Under the pieces are notes generated by a model that saw only the letters and a list, made by a program, of their open reading frames with translations, did no database searches and was not told the origin of the DNA. DNA of 64,000 bases, from contig NZ_NOXS01000020.1 in the NCBI RefSeq assembly GCF_002251735.1, positions 1 through 64,000 on the forward strand, written 5' to 3'. Below, piece by piece: positions 55,355-64,000 of the stretch (position 1 is its first letter; every line of letters begins with the position of its first letter). Made by a program: the position numbers and the translations under genes. This DNA comes from Elstera cyanobacteriorum (GTDB lineage: Bacteria; Pseudomonadota; Alphaproteobacteria; Elsterales; Elsteraceae).

Positions 55355-58300
55355 TTAGACCGCGCCTGAAAAATCAGCGCTAGCAAACAGGAAGGCGGTG
55401 AGGTCGCCCACCGTTGGATGGTCGAACAAATCCCGTAGCCTGAGATCGACGCCGAGCAAGTCGCGTAGGCGCGTGAGAATGCGGGTTGCCAGCAGGGAGT
55501 GACCGCCGAGGTCGAAGAAAGAATCGGTCAACCCAACCGCTTCCACGCTTAAGACTTCAGCCCAAATTGCTGCGATAGCCTGCTCGATGGGGGTCTCCGG
55601 CGGCACGTAGGTTGCGCGCGGTATCATTAGTTCCGCGTCGGGCATGGGGAGCGCTGCCCGATCGATTTTGCCGTTCGGGGTGAGCGGGAGCGCCGGAAGG
55701 TGCTGAATCAGGTTTGGCCGCATGTAGGGCGGCAGCGTTTCTGCGAGAAAGCTTTGGATCGCTTGAACGGACACCGGTTCCGGGGCGGCAAGGGTTGCAA
55801 CCAGGCGCGGTTCCCCCGAGGGATCGGGCAGCAGGCGAACGGCGGCGCCGCGTACTCCCGGAAACGCCGCGAGACGCGCTTCGATTTCTCCTAGCTCTAG
55901 CCGGAACCCTCGCAGTTTCACCTGAAGATCTTGGCGCCCAAGAAACTCCCAAGCCCCTTCTGGGCGTATCCGGCCAAGGTCGCCGGTCAGGTACAGGCGT
56001 TCTGTTGGGAACAGAGGATCCGGGCGAAATCGCTCCTTTGTCAGGTCGGGGCGATTGAGGTAGCCGCGCGCGACCCCGAGACCGCCGATGGCAATTTCAC
56101 CCACGGCCCCTGGCGGAACCGGGTTTCCGGCCGGATCGAGCAGATAGGCGCGCGTCCCCGTGATGGGCAGGCCAATCGGTACCGGCGCTTCTTCAGCCTC
56201 GCAGCGATAGCAGAATGACCAGATGGTCGTTTCGGTCGGCCCATATAGATTGAAGAGCTGCGCGCGGGGCAAACGTGTGCGCGCAAGGCCAATCAGGGCC
56301 GGCGGCATCGCTTCGCCCCCGCAGAGCAGGGCCCGAAGGCTTTGGCAGGCCTGCACATCTGGCGCTTCCAGTAAGAGCCGCAGCGCCGTGGGCACCATTT
56401 GAGCGACAGTGACGTGCTGGCTTTGGATCAGACTCGGAAGAATGCCAGGGGCACTATAGTCGGGTGGGGCGACGATCACGGTGGCGCCAACCAGCAGGGG
56501 TGCCATAATCTCCAAAACCGAAATATCGAAGCTTGTCGAGGTAACGGCTAGGCACCGATCACTAGGGTGAATTTCGAAGTGCTGGATGGCCCAATCGAGT
56601 AAGGCAAGCACGCCGCGTTGCGGAACCATCACCCCTTTAGGCAGCCCGGTAGAGCCGGACGTATAAATGACATAGGCCAAGTTTTCGGGCGCCGAGGGGC
56701 GGGCGGGCAGCGGTGCGCTGGGCTGCCCCTCGGCTTCGGGGTCGTCAAGCCAGAGGATCGGTAACGGTACCCCGGCTTCGCGTATCGCTGCCGTCACCAC
56801 GGCTGCCGCCGGTCGATGGCTCAGGACGACCACGGGGGCCGAATCGCGGAGACAATGGGCGAGCCGGGCGGCGGGATACTCGGGGTCAAGCGGCACATAT
56901 GCACCGCCCGCCTTCCAGACGGCAAGGATTGCGACGATCATGTCGCCCCCGCGCTGAAAGCTGAGGGCAACCCGTTGATCGGGGCCAACACCGAGGCCGA
57001 TCAGGCGCTGGGCCAGCCGGTCGGCTTTGGCGTGCAAGGCCATGTAGGTCAAACTGCCGTCCGGCGCCACAACGGCTTGCCGCGCGGCCATCGTTCGCGA
57101 TACTGCGGTTAAGCGGTCGGCAAGCGTATCACCGGACTCGGTTGCAAGGGGTTCCCGACGCAACGCCCCCCACAGATTGGAGGGGAAGCAGTCGAGCGAA
57201 GCGATGGGCCGCTCCGGCTCGGCCAAGAGTGCGCTGCTAAGGGCATTGAGCGCCGCCACGGCCATATCGGCGAAAAGCCCCGGCGCGATCGGGGCGCGGA
57301 GATGGGTGGTAAGGCGCATATCGTCGCCGAAATCATCGACGGCCAGCATCAGCGGATAATGCGACCGCTCCTCCCCACCAAGGTCGGTTAGGCCCGGCAG
57401 GGCGAGTACCGTGTCGTCGGCCATGCGGCGGGCGTGCCGATAGTTCAGCAGCGCTGCATAGAGTGGTGCCGGCGATGGAATACCGCTCATCTGCTGCGCA
57501 ATGACCGGCGCAGTATGTTCAACCCGCAAGAGGGCCGAGAGGCGCCGATGGGCCTCCGCCGCCGCGTCAGCGCAGGTGCCTGTCCGCGTCTCTAGGCGTA
57601 ACGGCAGCGTGTTGATGAACGGCCCGAGGCTATAATCACTCCCCACTTCGCCGCCCAACCGTCCAAAAAGGACCGTTCCAAAGACCGTCGGTGCTGTCGG
57701 GCCACAGCACCGGGCGAGTGCGCTGGCAAAGGCGCAATGGACGAGGCTTGCAACGGTAAGCCGATGGGCCTGTGCAGCAGCCCGCAGGCGGGCGGTCGCC
57801 GAGCCTCCCAGCCAACGCCGATCCACCTGCACGCGACTGCCATCGCCATGATGATCGTGTAAGCCGAAGGGGGCGGCGGTTTCGGTGACATCTGCCAGCA
57901 AGGTCTTGAAAAAGGCCCGGGCTTCGGGTGTATCGGCGTTTCGACCCGCGCGGAAAACGAAATTGCGGAAAGGGATCGGCGGCGGTAGCACCGCAGATTG
58001 CCCGGATGCCAGCGCCGCGATCTCGGCCTTGAGTTGTTTTAGCGACGTATTATCGTCTATCGCATGGTGGAAAGTTTTCAGAACCAGCCAGCGGTCCCCT
58101 CCTTCCGAGGCGCAGAATAGCCTTACGAGCGGCGGACGGCGTAAATCGAACTGCAGACTTGGCGGGTTCACCGCTGCAATCAGCGCGGCAACGGGGTCAT
58201 CGCTTGGGGGTAAGGCGACATCCGTAATCGGTAAGTCAGCGGTGCGGTAAACGATTTGAACGGGCTGGCTTATGCCTTCCCAGTATAGGCCGGTGCGCAG

Positions 58301-61300
58301 AATATCGTGGCGGGCAATCGCGGCTTGGAACCCCTGGCAATAGGCATCCAGTGCCGCCCGACTGTCGAACCGCATCACCGTCCACAGTAAATACGGGTCG
58401 CTGCCGGGGGTCAGCAGATGATGGTAGAGAATACCTTCCTGAAATGGGGTAAGTGGGTAGATATCCTGAATAGCAGAGAGCCCCCCGAGCGTTTGACCTA
58501 CAATCCGATCCAAGTCGGCCTGTGGCAGCGTCACGAGCGGTAAAATCTCCGGCGTCAGGCGTGCGGTGTCGGGGGTCAGAAGGTTTGGCGGTACCGTCTC
58601 GACGGGATGAACCGTCTCAAGAAGTGTTGCTAATCGGGCAGGCGTCGCATGACTAAAAAGCCGCCGCACGTCCAACTGTAAACCGGCCTGACGCAGTTTT
58701 GCGGCTACCCGCATGGCTAGGAGAGAATGCCCCCCGAGGGCGAAGAAATCATCATGCCGCCCAATGGGCGCGCGCCCGAGAACCTCGGCCCAAATAGCCG
58801 TAATCTGGCGCTCGATCTCGGTCGCAGGCGGGGCGTAGGCTGTATCTGACGTGGTCAGTTCCGGGGCAGGCAAGGCATGTCGGTCTAGTTTGCCGTTAGC
58901 CGTCAGCGGAAAGATTGCTAGGGTCACAAAGGCCGCCGGGATCATATAATCCGGCAGGCTTTCAGCCAGTGCGGCCCGCAGATCAGCGGACGCGAGCGGG
59001 GCGGGTGACTTGCAATAGGCCACGAGTTGCGCGTCGCCATAGGGATCAGGGCGCGCTATGACCAGCGCATCGTGAACGCCGGGATACTGCTTAAGCCTCG
59101 CCTCGATTTCGCCAAGTTCGATGCGGAAGCCGCGAATTTTGACCTGAAAATCGTTCCGTCCCAGATAGTCAATTGACCCGTCGGGGTTCCGGCGGGCCAG
59201 ATCGCCCGACCGGTAGAGTCGATCCCCTGGAACAAAGGGGCTGGGTAGAAAGCGTTCGGCGGTCAACTGGGATCGGTTCAGATAGCCGCGGGCCACCCCA
59301 GCACCGCCGATATAGAGTTCGCCCGGCGCGCCAATTGGGGCGGGGTGCCCGGCCTGATCGAGTACGTAAAGCCGTAGATCGGGAATTTTATTTCCGATGG
59401 GACTGCCGTTTATCGGCGGGCTCTGGCAATCTTCCGGCACAAGAGGCCGGTAGGTGACATGCACCGTTGTCTCGGTGATCCCGTACATATTGACGAGTTG
59501 AACGGCCTGATTGCGGGCGTCGGCATACCAAGGCTGGAGGCGGGTTACGTCGAGCGCTTCGCCACCAAAAATGACCGTTCGTAACCGGTGCGGTGTTGGG
59601 CTTGCCGCTTGCGCTGCCATCAGGGCTAAAAAGGCGCTTGGTGTTTGGTTCAGCACCGTGACGCCCGCGCGGCAGAGACACTCATAAAAAATCTCTGGAA
59701 CCTGGGCGGTCGCCTTCGGAACAATCTCCAGCCGCCCGCCATACAGCAGCGCCCCCCAGACTTCCCAAACTGAGAAATCGAAAGCGATTGAGTGGAACAG
59801 GCTCCATACATCGGTTGACGAAAACCCAAACCAGGGGGCCGTCGCATCAAATAGCCGTGTCGCTTGTCGATGTTCGACCAGAACGCCTTTCGGTTGGCCG
59901 GTAGAGCCTGAGGTGTAAATGATATAGGCGAGCGTTTCGGCTAAAATCACCGGCAGAGTTTCAGCCGTCTCCGACGTAGCAGCGGTAACTAGTTCTGGGG
60001 TGTCTAGCCCGACAAGTGCAACCGGTTCGCGCAGGGTCGCCTGGGCTGCGGTCACCACGTCCCGTGTTTCAGCATGGGTTAGCAGGGCGCGGGGTTTGGC
60101 ATCGTCGAGAATAAAGGCCAAGCGTTCAACCGGGCTGGCCGGGTCGAGCGGCAAATAGGCCCCGCCCGCTTTTAAGATGCCTAGGACGCCGACGATGAGG
60201 TCGAAAGAACGCTCTAAGCAAAGGGCAACCACAATCTCCGGACCGACGCCAAGCTTACGCAAGCGATGCGCGAGTGCGGTGGATTGAGCTTCGAGCTGAC
60301 GATAGGTCAGCGATTGCCCGTCTAGGCTGAGGGCAATCGCGTCGGGCGTGCGCGCAGCCTGATCGGCGAACCGGACCGGCAGGGGGCGCGGATCATGGGG
60401 GGGCGCGACGGTTTCATTCCATGCCGAGAGGCTGAGCGCCCGTTCCGCCCGCGCGGCGACGGGCAATTGCGCCAGCGCTTTCAGCGGATCATCCAGGCAG
60501 GCTTCCAGAAGATCGGCATAGGCCGTGCGCACCCGGTCAATCGTTTCCGGCAAAAACAGGTCGGCGGCATAGGTCCATAGCAGGGTCAAGGTACGGGCTT
60601 CAGCCTGCCCGCGCGGAAGAATAACGACCTCAAGGTCAAACTTCGCACTGTCATTGCTATAGGCTTCAAACAGCGACAGCGAGAAATCGGCTTGCTCCAG
60701 CGGCGGTAAGGCGGAGTTATGAAAACTGAACCCCACTTGGAAAATCGGATTACGCGCGGTCGTCCGTTGCGGCTGAAGCGCCCGCACTAAACGTTCGAAC
60801 GGCAGGCTTTGATGGTCATAGGCTTCGGCCACCGTTGCATGCACTCGATGAACCAAATCAATAAAACTAAGATCGCCCGAAAGGTTGGCGCGGAGCACAA
60901 TGCTGTTGACGAACATTCCCAGCATCCCCTCAGCCTCCTGATGGGGACGATTGGCCGCTGCGGAGCCGGTGACGAAATCCTCCATTCCCGTGTAGCGGCT
61001 TAGGAGAAGCTGGAAGGCTGCGAGCAAAACCGTATAGGGCGTTACGTGCTGATTGCGGCAGAAGGCTTCGATGCGGGCAAAGAGCGCCGCCGGGATTTCG
61101 TGGCGGATTTGCCGCCCCCGGAAGCTCATCTGCTGCGGGCGCGGAAAATCTTGCGGCAGCTCTAGAACCTGGGGGGCGCCAGCGAGTTTATGAGTCCAAT
61201 AGGTTAAATCCTCGGCGAATCGCGCCTCGGCCTCGGCACTGGTTTGCCAAGCAACATAGTTGCGGTACTGCGCCGGGAGCGGCGGTAAGGCCGAAGAATC

Positions 61301-63586
61301 CTGTCCGTATAGGGCCAGCAGTTCGCGCAGAAATAGATTGGCGCTCCAGCCGTCATGCACGAGATGATGTTCAATATGCAGCAGGGCATAATCGTCGGGC
61401 GCCAAGGTAAAAAGAACCCAGCGTACGAGGGGCAGGCGAGTTAGGTCGAAGGGCCGCTTCACGCTGTCGCCAACCTCGGCCCAGAGGGCTGCAATAGGAT
61501 CGGCGGTCTGCCGGAGATCAACCTCGGTTAAGGCCGCCTGCGCGTTTGGGTAAACTTGCTGAAAGGGGGTTCCCGACGCATCTTCGGGAAAGGCCGTGCG
61601 GAAAATTTCATGGCGGGCGATGATCTGATCGAGTGCCCGGCGCAGGGCTGCGCGATCCAATTTTCCCCGCCAGCGAATGACAGACTGCGCATTATATGCC
61701 AGCAAGTTGGGCGAGAGTTTTTCGAGAAGCCAAACCCCCTTTTGCTGTTCGGAAAGTGGCGGCGGGGCAGGGGCCGCAAAATCAACCAATCGTGCTTCGC
61801 GCTTGGATACAATGGGGGCATTTTGAAGCCGAAGGGCAAGATCAGCAACAACCGGCGCGGCAAAAATATCACCGATGTTGACAAGGCGATTGAGCCGATC
61901 CCGAAGCCGCCCGACGCTTTGCGCGGCAGTAAGCGAATTTCCCCCTAGGCTTAAAAAGTCATCATGGCGCGATATCCCAGAAAGACCGAGGATTTCGGAC
62001 CAAACAGCGACAACAGCCTCCTCAAAAGGGGTCTGCGGTGGCGCGTAAGGATGGCGGATAACGGCCTCTGGGTCGGGGGGCGGCAGCGCGGCCCGGTCGA
62101 TCTTGCCATTTATCGTTAAAGGAAAGCGCGCTAGCCAAACAAAGGCGGCGGGCAGCATCCAAGCGGGCAGCGTGGTGCCGAGTGCAGCTTTTAGCGCTTG
62201 TGGCGGTTGGGGTTTCGGGGCGGTGTAATAGGCGGTTAACTGCGTGCCACCGTGCAGCGTTACCAGGGCTTCGCGGATGTCCGGTAAGCGGCACATCTGC
62301 GCCTCGATTTCGCCGGGTTCGATCCGATAGCCGCGCAGTTTGATCTGATAATCGATCCGCCCGAGAAACAGATAAGCACCATCAGCGCGTCGACGAACGC
62401 GGTCACCCGTGCGGTAAAGAACCTCTCCCGCGTGCTGCGGGTGTGGTCGAAAGCGGTCCGCTGTCAGATCGGGCGCGCCGATATAACCTGCGGCAATACC
62501 GATGCCGCCGAGGTAAAGCTCGCCACTTTCCCCTTCGGGAACAGGGGTTCCGTTCGCGTCGAAAATATGAAATTCGGTGCCTTCGATTGGCCAACCAATC
62601 GGTACAGGGGCGTCGTTCTCGTTTGTTGAGCCGCCGTCGGGAGGACAGGGGTAGAGGCTGGACCAGATTGTGGCTTCCGTCGGGCCGTAGGCATTGAAAA
62701 CACGGCACTGGGCCGACCACGCATTAATAAGGGCCGGGTGTGGCGCCTCACCCGCTAGAATAACGGCCCGCAACTTGGCGTATGCTGGCGGACATAAACC
62801 GGTTAAAGCCGCCGGTGGCAAGGTTGCAAGGCTAATCCCTTCGACCGTCAGAAAATCCGTCAGCGCCTCCGCCAAAGGGGGTGGGCCGGGCGGCGGCAGA
62901 ACGAGGCGCGCGCCATGCGCGAGTGCCAGAAGGATCTCGAACAGCGATGCATCGAACCCGAAGGACGCGAATTGGAGAATAGAATCCCCAGGGCCGGGGG
63001 CGAAGGCGCTAGCTTGGGCCGCAATGACAGCCCCCAGGCCCCGATGACGCAGCATCACGCCCTTCGGCGCGCCGGTCGAACCCGATGTAAAAATGATATA
63101 GGCCAACCGCTCAGGGTCGTAGGCGGGCGGAGTGAAGAGGGTAGGCCGTTGTTTTGGAAGATCAAGGCGGGGAAGCGAGAACCCATCGGCGCCCGCTGCC
63201 AGGGAGGTTGCAGGGTCGGTTAGGGCAAGCGCGGGCTTGGCTTGCCCGAGAATATTGGCAACACGCGCAGGCGGATTTGCAGGGTCAAGCGGTAGGTAGA
63301 TTGCCCCGAGATACCAGAGGGCGAGCAGGCTCACAATTTGATGCCGCCGCTGCGGAAAGGACACAGCAACGACCGTGCCGATGGTTACGCCGCTTTCGGC
63401 TAAAGCTTGGGCTACCCCCTGTGCCTCGTGGATCAGCGCCGCGTAGGAAAGATCGCCCCCCTCATCCGTCAGCGCAATTGCCATCGGTTGGGTTTCGGCA
63501 TGGGCTGCGATGGTCGAGAGAGGGTCAGGATCAAAAGAATTGTTTCTGGAATTTATCTTATCAGCTAAAGACAAAAAAGCCCCCAT
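55355..63586 (-). CDS. NRPS: A-T-C-A-T-C(dual-like)-A-T, initiating synthetase
   Basis: 2743 residues, first gene of the operon. It begins directly with an A domain, so it starts a chain. Landmarks: A1 FTSGSTGAPKG at 162, T1 GGNSL at 547, C1 HHLVHDG at 739, A2 YTSGSTGQPKG at 1224, T2 GGHSL at 1619, C2 at about 1660-2090, A3 YTSGSTGLPKG at 2310, T3 GGHSL at 2695. Codes: A1 DAFTIAAIWK (no confident match; partly like Phe DAWTIAAICK), A2 DFWNIGMVHK (exact Thr code), A3 DILQLGLIWK (exact Gly code). C2 carries an N-terminal HHLLTPGSD stretch like the HH[I/L]xxxxGD signature of dual epimerisation/condensation domains, and its core motif is HHAIDDN instead of HHxxxDG. It would therefore accept D-Thr. 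No strong ribosome site is seen before ATG 63586. Confidence 0.93.
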   Translation of the reverse strand: MGAFLSLADKINSRNNSFDPDPLSTIAAHAETQPMAIALTDEGGDLSYAALIHEAQGVAQALAESGVTIGTVVAVSFPQRRHQIVSLLALWYLGAIYLPLDPANPPARVANILGQAKPALALTDPATSLAAGADGFSLPRLDLPKQRPTLFTPPAYDPERLAYIIFTSGSTGAPKGVMLRHRGLGAVIAAQASAFAPGPGDSILQFASFGFDASLFEILLALAHGARLVLPPPGPPPLAEALTDFLTVEGISLATLPPAALTGLCPPAYAKLRAVILAGEAPHPALINAWSAQCRVFNAYGPTEATIWSSLYPCPPDGGSTNENDAPVPIGWPIEGTEFHIFDANGTPVPEGESGELYLGGIGIAAGYIGAPDLTADRFRPHPQHAGEVLYRTGDRVRRRADGAYLFLGRIDYQIKLRGYRIEPGEIEAQMCRLPDIREALVTLHGGTQLTAYYTAPKPQPPQALKAALGTTLPAWMLPAAFVWLARFPLTINGKIDRAALPPPDPEAVIRHPYAPPQTPFEEAVVAVWSEILGLSGISRHDDFLSLGGNSLTAAQSVGRLRDRLNRLVNIGDIFAAPVVADLALRLQNAPIVSKREARLVDFAAPAPPPLSEQQKGVWLLEKLSPNLLAYNAQSVIRWRGKLDRAALRRALDQIIARHEIFRTAFPEDASGTPFQQVYPNAQAALTEVDLRQTADPIAALWAEVGDSVKRPFDLTRLPLVRWVLFTLAPDDYALLHIEHHLVHDGWSANLFLRELLALYGQDSSALPPLPAQYRNYVAWQTSAEAEARFAEDLTYWTHKLAGAPQVLELPQDFPRPQQMSFRGRQIRHEIPAALFARIEAFCRNQHVTPYTVLLAAFQLLLSRYTGMEDFVTGSAAANRPHQEAEGMLGMFVNSIVLRANLSGDLSFIDLVHRVHATVAEAYDHQSLPFERLVRALQPQRTTARNPIFQVGFSFHNSALPPLEQADFSLSLFEAYSNDSAKFDLEVVILPRGQAEARTLTLLWTYAADLFLPETIDRVRTAYADLLEACLDDPLKALAQLPVAARAERALSLSAWNETVAPPHDPRPLPVRFADQAARTPDAIALSLDGQSLTYRQLEAQSTALAHRLRKLGVGPEIVVALCLERSFDLIVGVLGILKAGGAYLPLDPASPVERLAFILDDAKPRALLTHAETRDVVTAAQATLREPVALVGLDTPELVTAATSETAETLPVILAETLAYIIYTSGSTGQPKGVLVEHRQATRLFDATAPWFGFSSTDVWSLFHSIAFDFSVWEVWGALLYGGRLEIVPKATAQVPEIFYECLCRAGVTVLNQTPSAFLALMAAQAASPTPHRLRTVIFGGEALDVTRLQPWYADARNQAVQLVNMYGITETTVHVTYRPLVPEDCQSPPINGSPIGNKIPDLRLYVLDQAGHPAPIGAPGELYIGGAGVARGYLNRSQLTAERFLPSPFVPGDRLYRSGDLARRNPDGSIDYLGRNDFQVKIRGFRIELGEIEARLKQYPGVHDALVIARPDPYGDAQLVAYCKSPAPLASADLRAALAESLPDYMIPAAFVTLAIFPLTANGKLDRHALPAPELTTSDTAYAPPATEIERQITAIWAEVLGRAPIGRHDDFFALGGHSLLAMRVAAKLRQAGLQLDVRRLFSHATPARLATLLETVHPVETVPPNLLTPDTARLTPEILPLVTLPQADLDRIVGQTLGGLSAIQDIYPLTPFQEGILYHHLLTPGSDPYLLWTVMRFDSRAALDAYCQGFQAAIARHDILRTGLYWEGISQPVQIVYRTADLPITDVALPPSDDPVAALIAAVNPPSLQFDLRRPPLVRLFCASEGGDRWLVLKTFHHAIDDNTSLKQLKAEIAALASGQSAVLPPPIPFRNFVFRAGRNADTPEARAFFKTLLADVTETAAPFGLHDHHGDGSRVQVDRRWLGGSATARLRAAAQAHRLTVASLVHCAFASALARCCGPTAPTVFGTVLFGRLGGEVGSDYSLGPFINTLPLRLETRTGTCADAAAEAHRRLSALLRVEHTAPVIAQQMSGIPSPAPLYAALLNYRHARRMADDTVLALPGLTDLGGEERSHYPLMLAVDDFGDDMRLTTHLRAPIAPGLFADMAVAALNALSSALLAEPERPIASLDCFPSNLWGALRREPLATESGDTLADRLTAVSRTMAARQAVVAPDGSLTYMALHAKADRLAQRLIGLGVGPDQRVALSFQRGGDMIVAILAVWKAGGAYVPLDPEYPAARLAHCLRDSAPVVVLSHRPAAAVVTAAIREAGVPLPILWLDDPEAEGQPSAPLPARPSAPENLAYVIYTSGSTGLPKGVMVPQRGVLALLDWAIQHFEIHPSDRCLAVTSTSFDISVLEIMAPLLVGATVIVAPPDYSAPGILPSLIQSQHVTVAQMVPTALRLLLEAPDVQACQSLRALLCGGEAMPPALIGLARTRLPRAQLFNLYGPTETTIWSFCYRCEAEEAPVPIGLPITGTRAYLLDPAGNPVPPGAVGEIAIGGLGVARGYLNRPDLTKERFRPDPLFPTERLYLTGDLGRIRPEGAWEFLGRQDLQVKLRGFRLELGEIEARLAAFPGVRGAAVRLLPDPSGEPRLVATLAAPEPVSVQAIQSFLAETLPPYMRPNLIQHLPALPLTPNGKIDRAALPMPDAELMIPRATYVPPETPIEQAIAAIWAEVLSVEAVGLTDSFFDLGGHSLLATRILTRLRDLLGVDLRLRDLFDHPTVGDLTAFLFASADFSGAV

Positions 63587-63675
63587 TGCCCATAGACGTC
63601 TCTAAGAACTTGGTGAGCAAGCTCCTAGATCGCCCTGAAACACTTATTGCTCATTGATTCTACAATAACACTACG

Positions 63676-63696
63676 TGCAAACTCGATTCGAGTGCA
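63676..63696. promoter_or_regulatory. Palindrome followed by T-run upstream of the NRPS operon
   Basis: The arms TGCA-AA-CTCGA and TCGAG-TGCA form a near-perfect palindrome about 90-110 bases before the first synthetase start. On the plus strand it is followed by seven T bases (63701-63707), which also makes it terminator-like for plus-strand transcripts. No plus-strand gene ends here, so an operator is as likely. Confidence 0.4.
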
Positions 63697-63727
63697 ACTG
63701 TTTTTTTCTGGAGTGGAATTTTGTGGG

Positions 63728-63757
63728 GCATATTAATTTATTTGAAATTAATTATGC
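63728..63757 (-). terminator. AT-rich hairpin after the edge gene
   Basis: GCAT-ATTAATTT and AAATTAATT-ATGC pair around a 5-base loop with one bulged base. It lies 57-86 bases past the stop of the minus-strand gene at the window edge and before the NRPS start, so it may end that transcript. Its low GC makes it a weak terminator; an AT-rich upstream promoter element is an alternative. Confidence 0.35.
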
Positions 63758-63813
63758 TTTGAAAGGTGATGTTTTTAATAAATTAGTAATTTTCATGCAA
63801 TCGATGATCTTTC

Positions 63814-64000
63814 CTATTCAATAGAAAATATAGGTAGGAAATTTTTTGATAGCCTTCTGCGTGCATCATCACGGGCTTTTGACGCATCAAGATTTGTGTG
63901 AGCATTCGCATACCCTTCGGCTAGGGCATAAATAATGGCCTGAGGGTATGTTTGTGCGAACAAAACGCTATCTTTGCGCGTATAGGCTTTTGCAGTCCAT
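63814..64000 (-). CDS. 3' end of an unrecognised protein (partial)
   Basis: A minus-strand frame is open from the window edge for 61 codons and ends in TAG at 63814-63816. The translated tail contains SVLFAQTYPQAIIYALAEG and ARRRLSKNFLPIFSIE. It is more AT-rich than the NRPS genes. No family is recognised and the frame is supported only by its openness. Confidence 0.4.
   Translation of the reverse strand, partial: WTAKAYTRKDSVLFAQTYPQAIIYALAEGYANAHTNLDASKARDDARRRLSKNFLPIFSIE

Larger units (their letters stand above)
63587..63813. other. AT-rich promoter region of the NRPS operon
   Basis: No gene is seen in these 227 bases. The spacer is much more AT-rich than the synthetase genes and contains the two inverted repeats listed separately. 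It should hold the NRPS operon promoter on the minus strand and the end of the upstream minus-strand gene. Confidence 0.6.

Noticed and set aside
32117-63586. Didemnin-type (Tistrella) cluster
   Set aside because: Module order differs: only one PKS module, a thiazole module is present, and the predicted residues do not match didemnin.

Overview
The window is GC-rich DNA with closely packed operons. It looks like an alphaproteobacterium, probably of the Rhodospirillales or a related order. This rests on the mix of Zur-type metal genes, dipeptide-type ABC importers, a lignin-monomer catabolic cluster with a VanR-like GntR regulator, and a large NRPS/PKS locus; no marker gene fixes the taxon. 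No rRNA, tRNA, CRISPR array or insertion sequence was seen.

Region 1 (1-7869): the tail of a pentapeptide-repeat protein, then a probable Zur-controlled operon of seven genes. It encodes a COG0523/CobW GTPase, a DUF1826 protein, a NikA/CntA-like binding protein with a twin-arginine-like signal, an EamA-family exporter, two DppBC-type permeases and a fused two-domain ATPase. A perfect 14-bp palindrome resembling a Zur box precedes it. The set looks like zinc homeostasis plus traffic of a metal-chelate or peptide.

Region 2 (8160-13782): a complete dppABCDF-type peptide importer, with RNA hairpins before and after dppA and a branched hairpin element after dppF.

Region 3 (14255-26447): a phenylpropanoid (ferulate/coumarate) degradation cluster. 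Vanillin dehydrogenase, feruloyl-CoA hydratase-lyase, feruloyl-CoA synthetase and a MarR regulator lie on the plus strand. A Liv-type ABC importer, probably for aromatic acids, and vanA lie on the minus strand. vanB is divergent from vanA across a spacer with two VanR-like operators, and the vanR-like gene is convergent with vanB. Together they would turn ferulate into vanillin, vanillate and protocatechuate.

Region 4 (26760-63586): an undescribed-looking NRPS/PKS locus. Four minus-strand synthetase genes run from 63586 to 32117 with gaps or overlaps of 17 nt or less and encode about 10,480 residues. Gene order and domains are A-T-C-A-T-C(dual-like)-A-T; C-A-T-C-A-T-Cy-A-T-Ox; docking-C-A-T-TE; and A-T-C-A-T-KS-KR-T-TE. 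Pocket codes read by eye suggest X-(D-)Thr-Gly-Arg-Pro(?)-thiazole-Gln for the first three proteins and Ile/Val-Pro-(beta-hydroxy ketide) for the fourth. The PKS module has no acyltransferase. Each line ends in its own thioesterase, so the locus may make two products or join two chains. Accessory genes are a type II thioesterase, an Sfp-type phosphopantetheinyl transferase, an MFS exporter, a GSCFA-domain protein, a GDS-motif SGNH-like protein and a TauD-like dioxygenase. The window ends in an AT-rich stretch with the 3' end of an unrecognised minus-strand gene.
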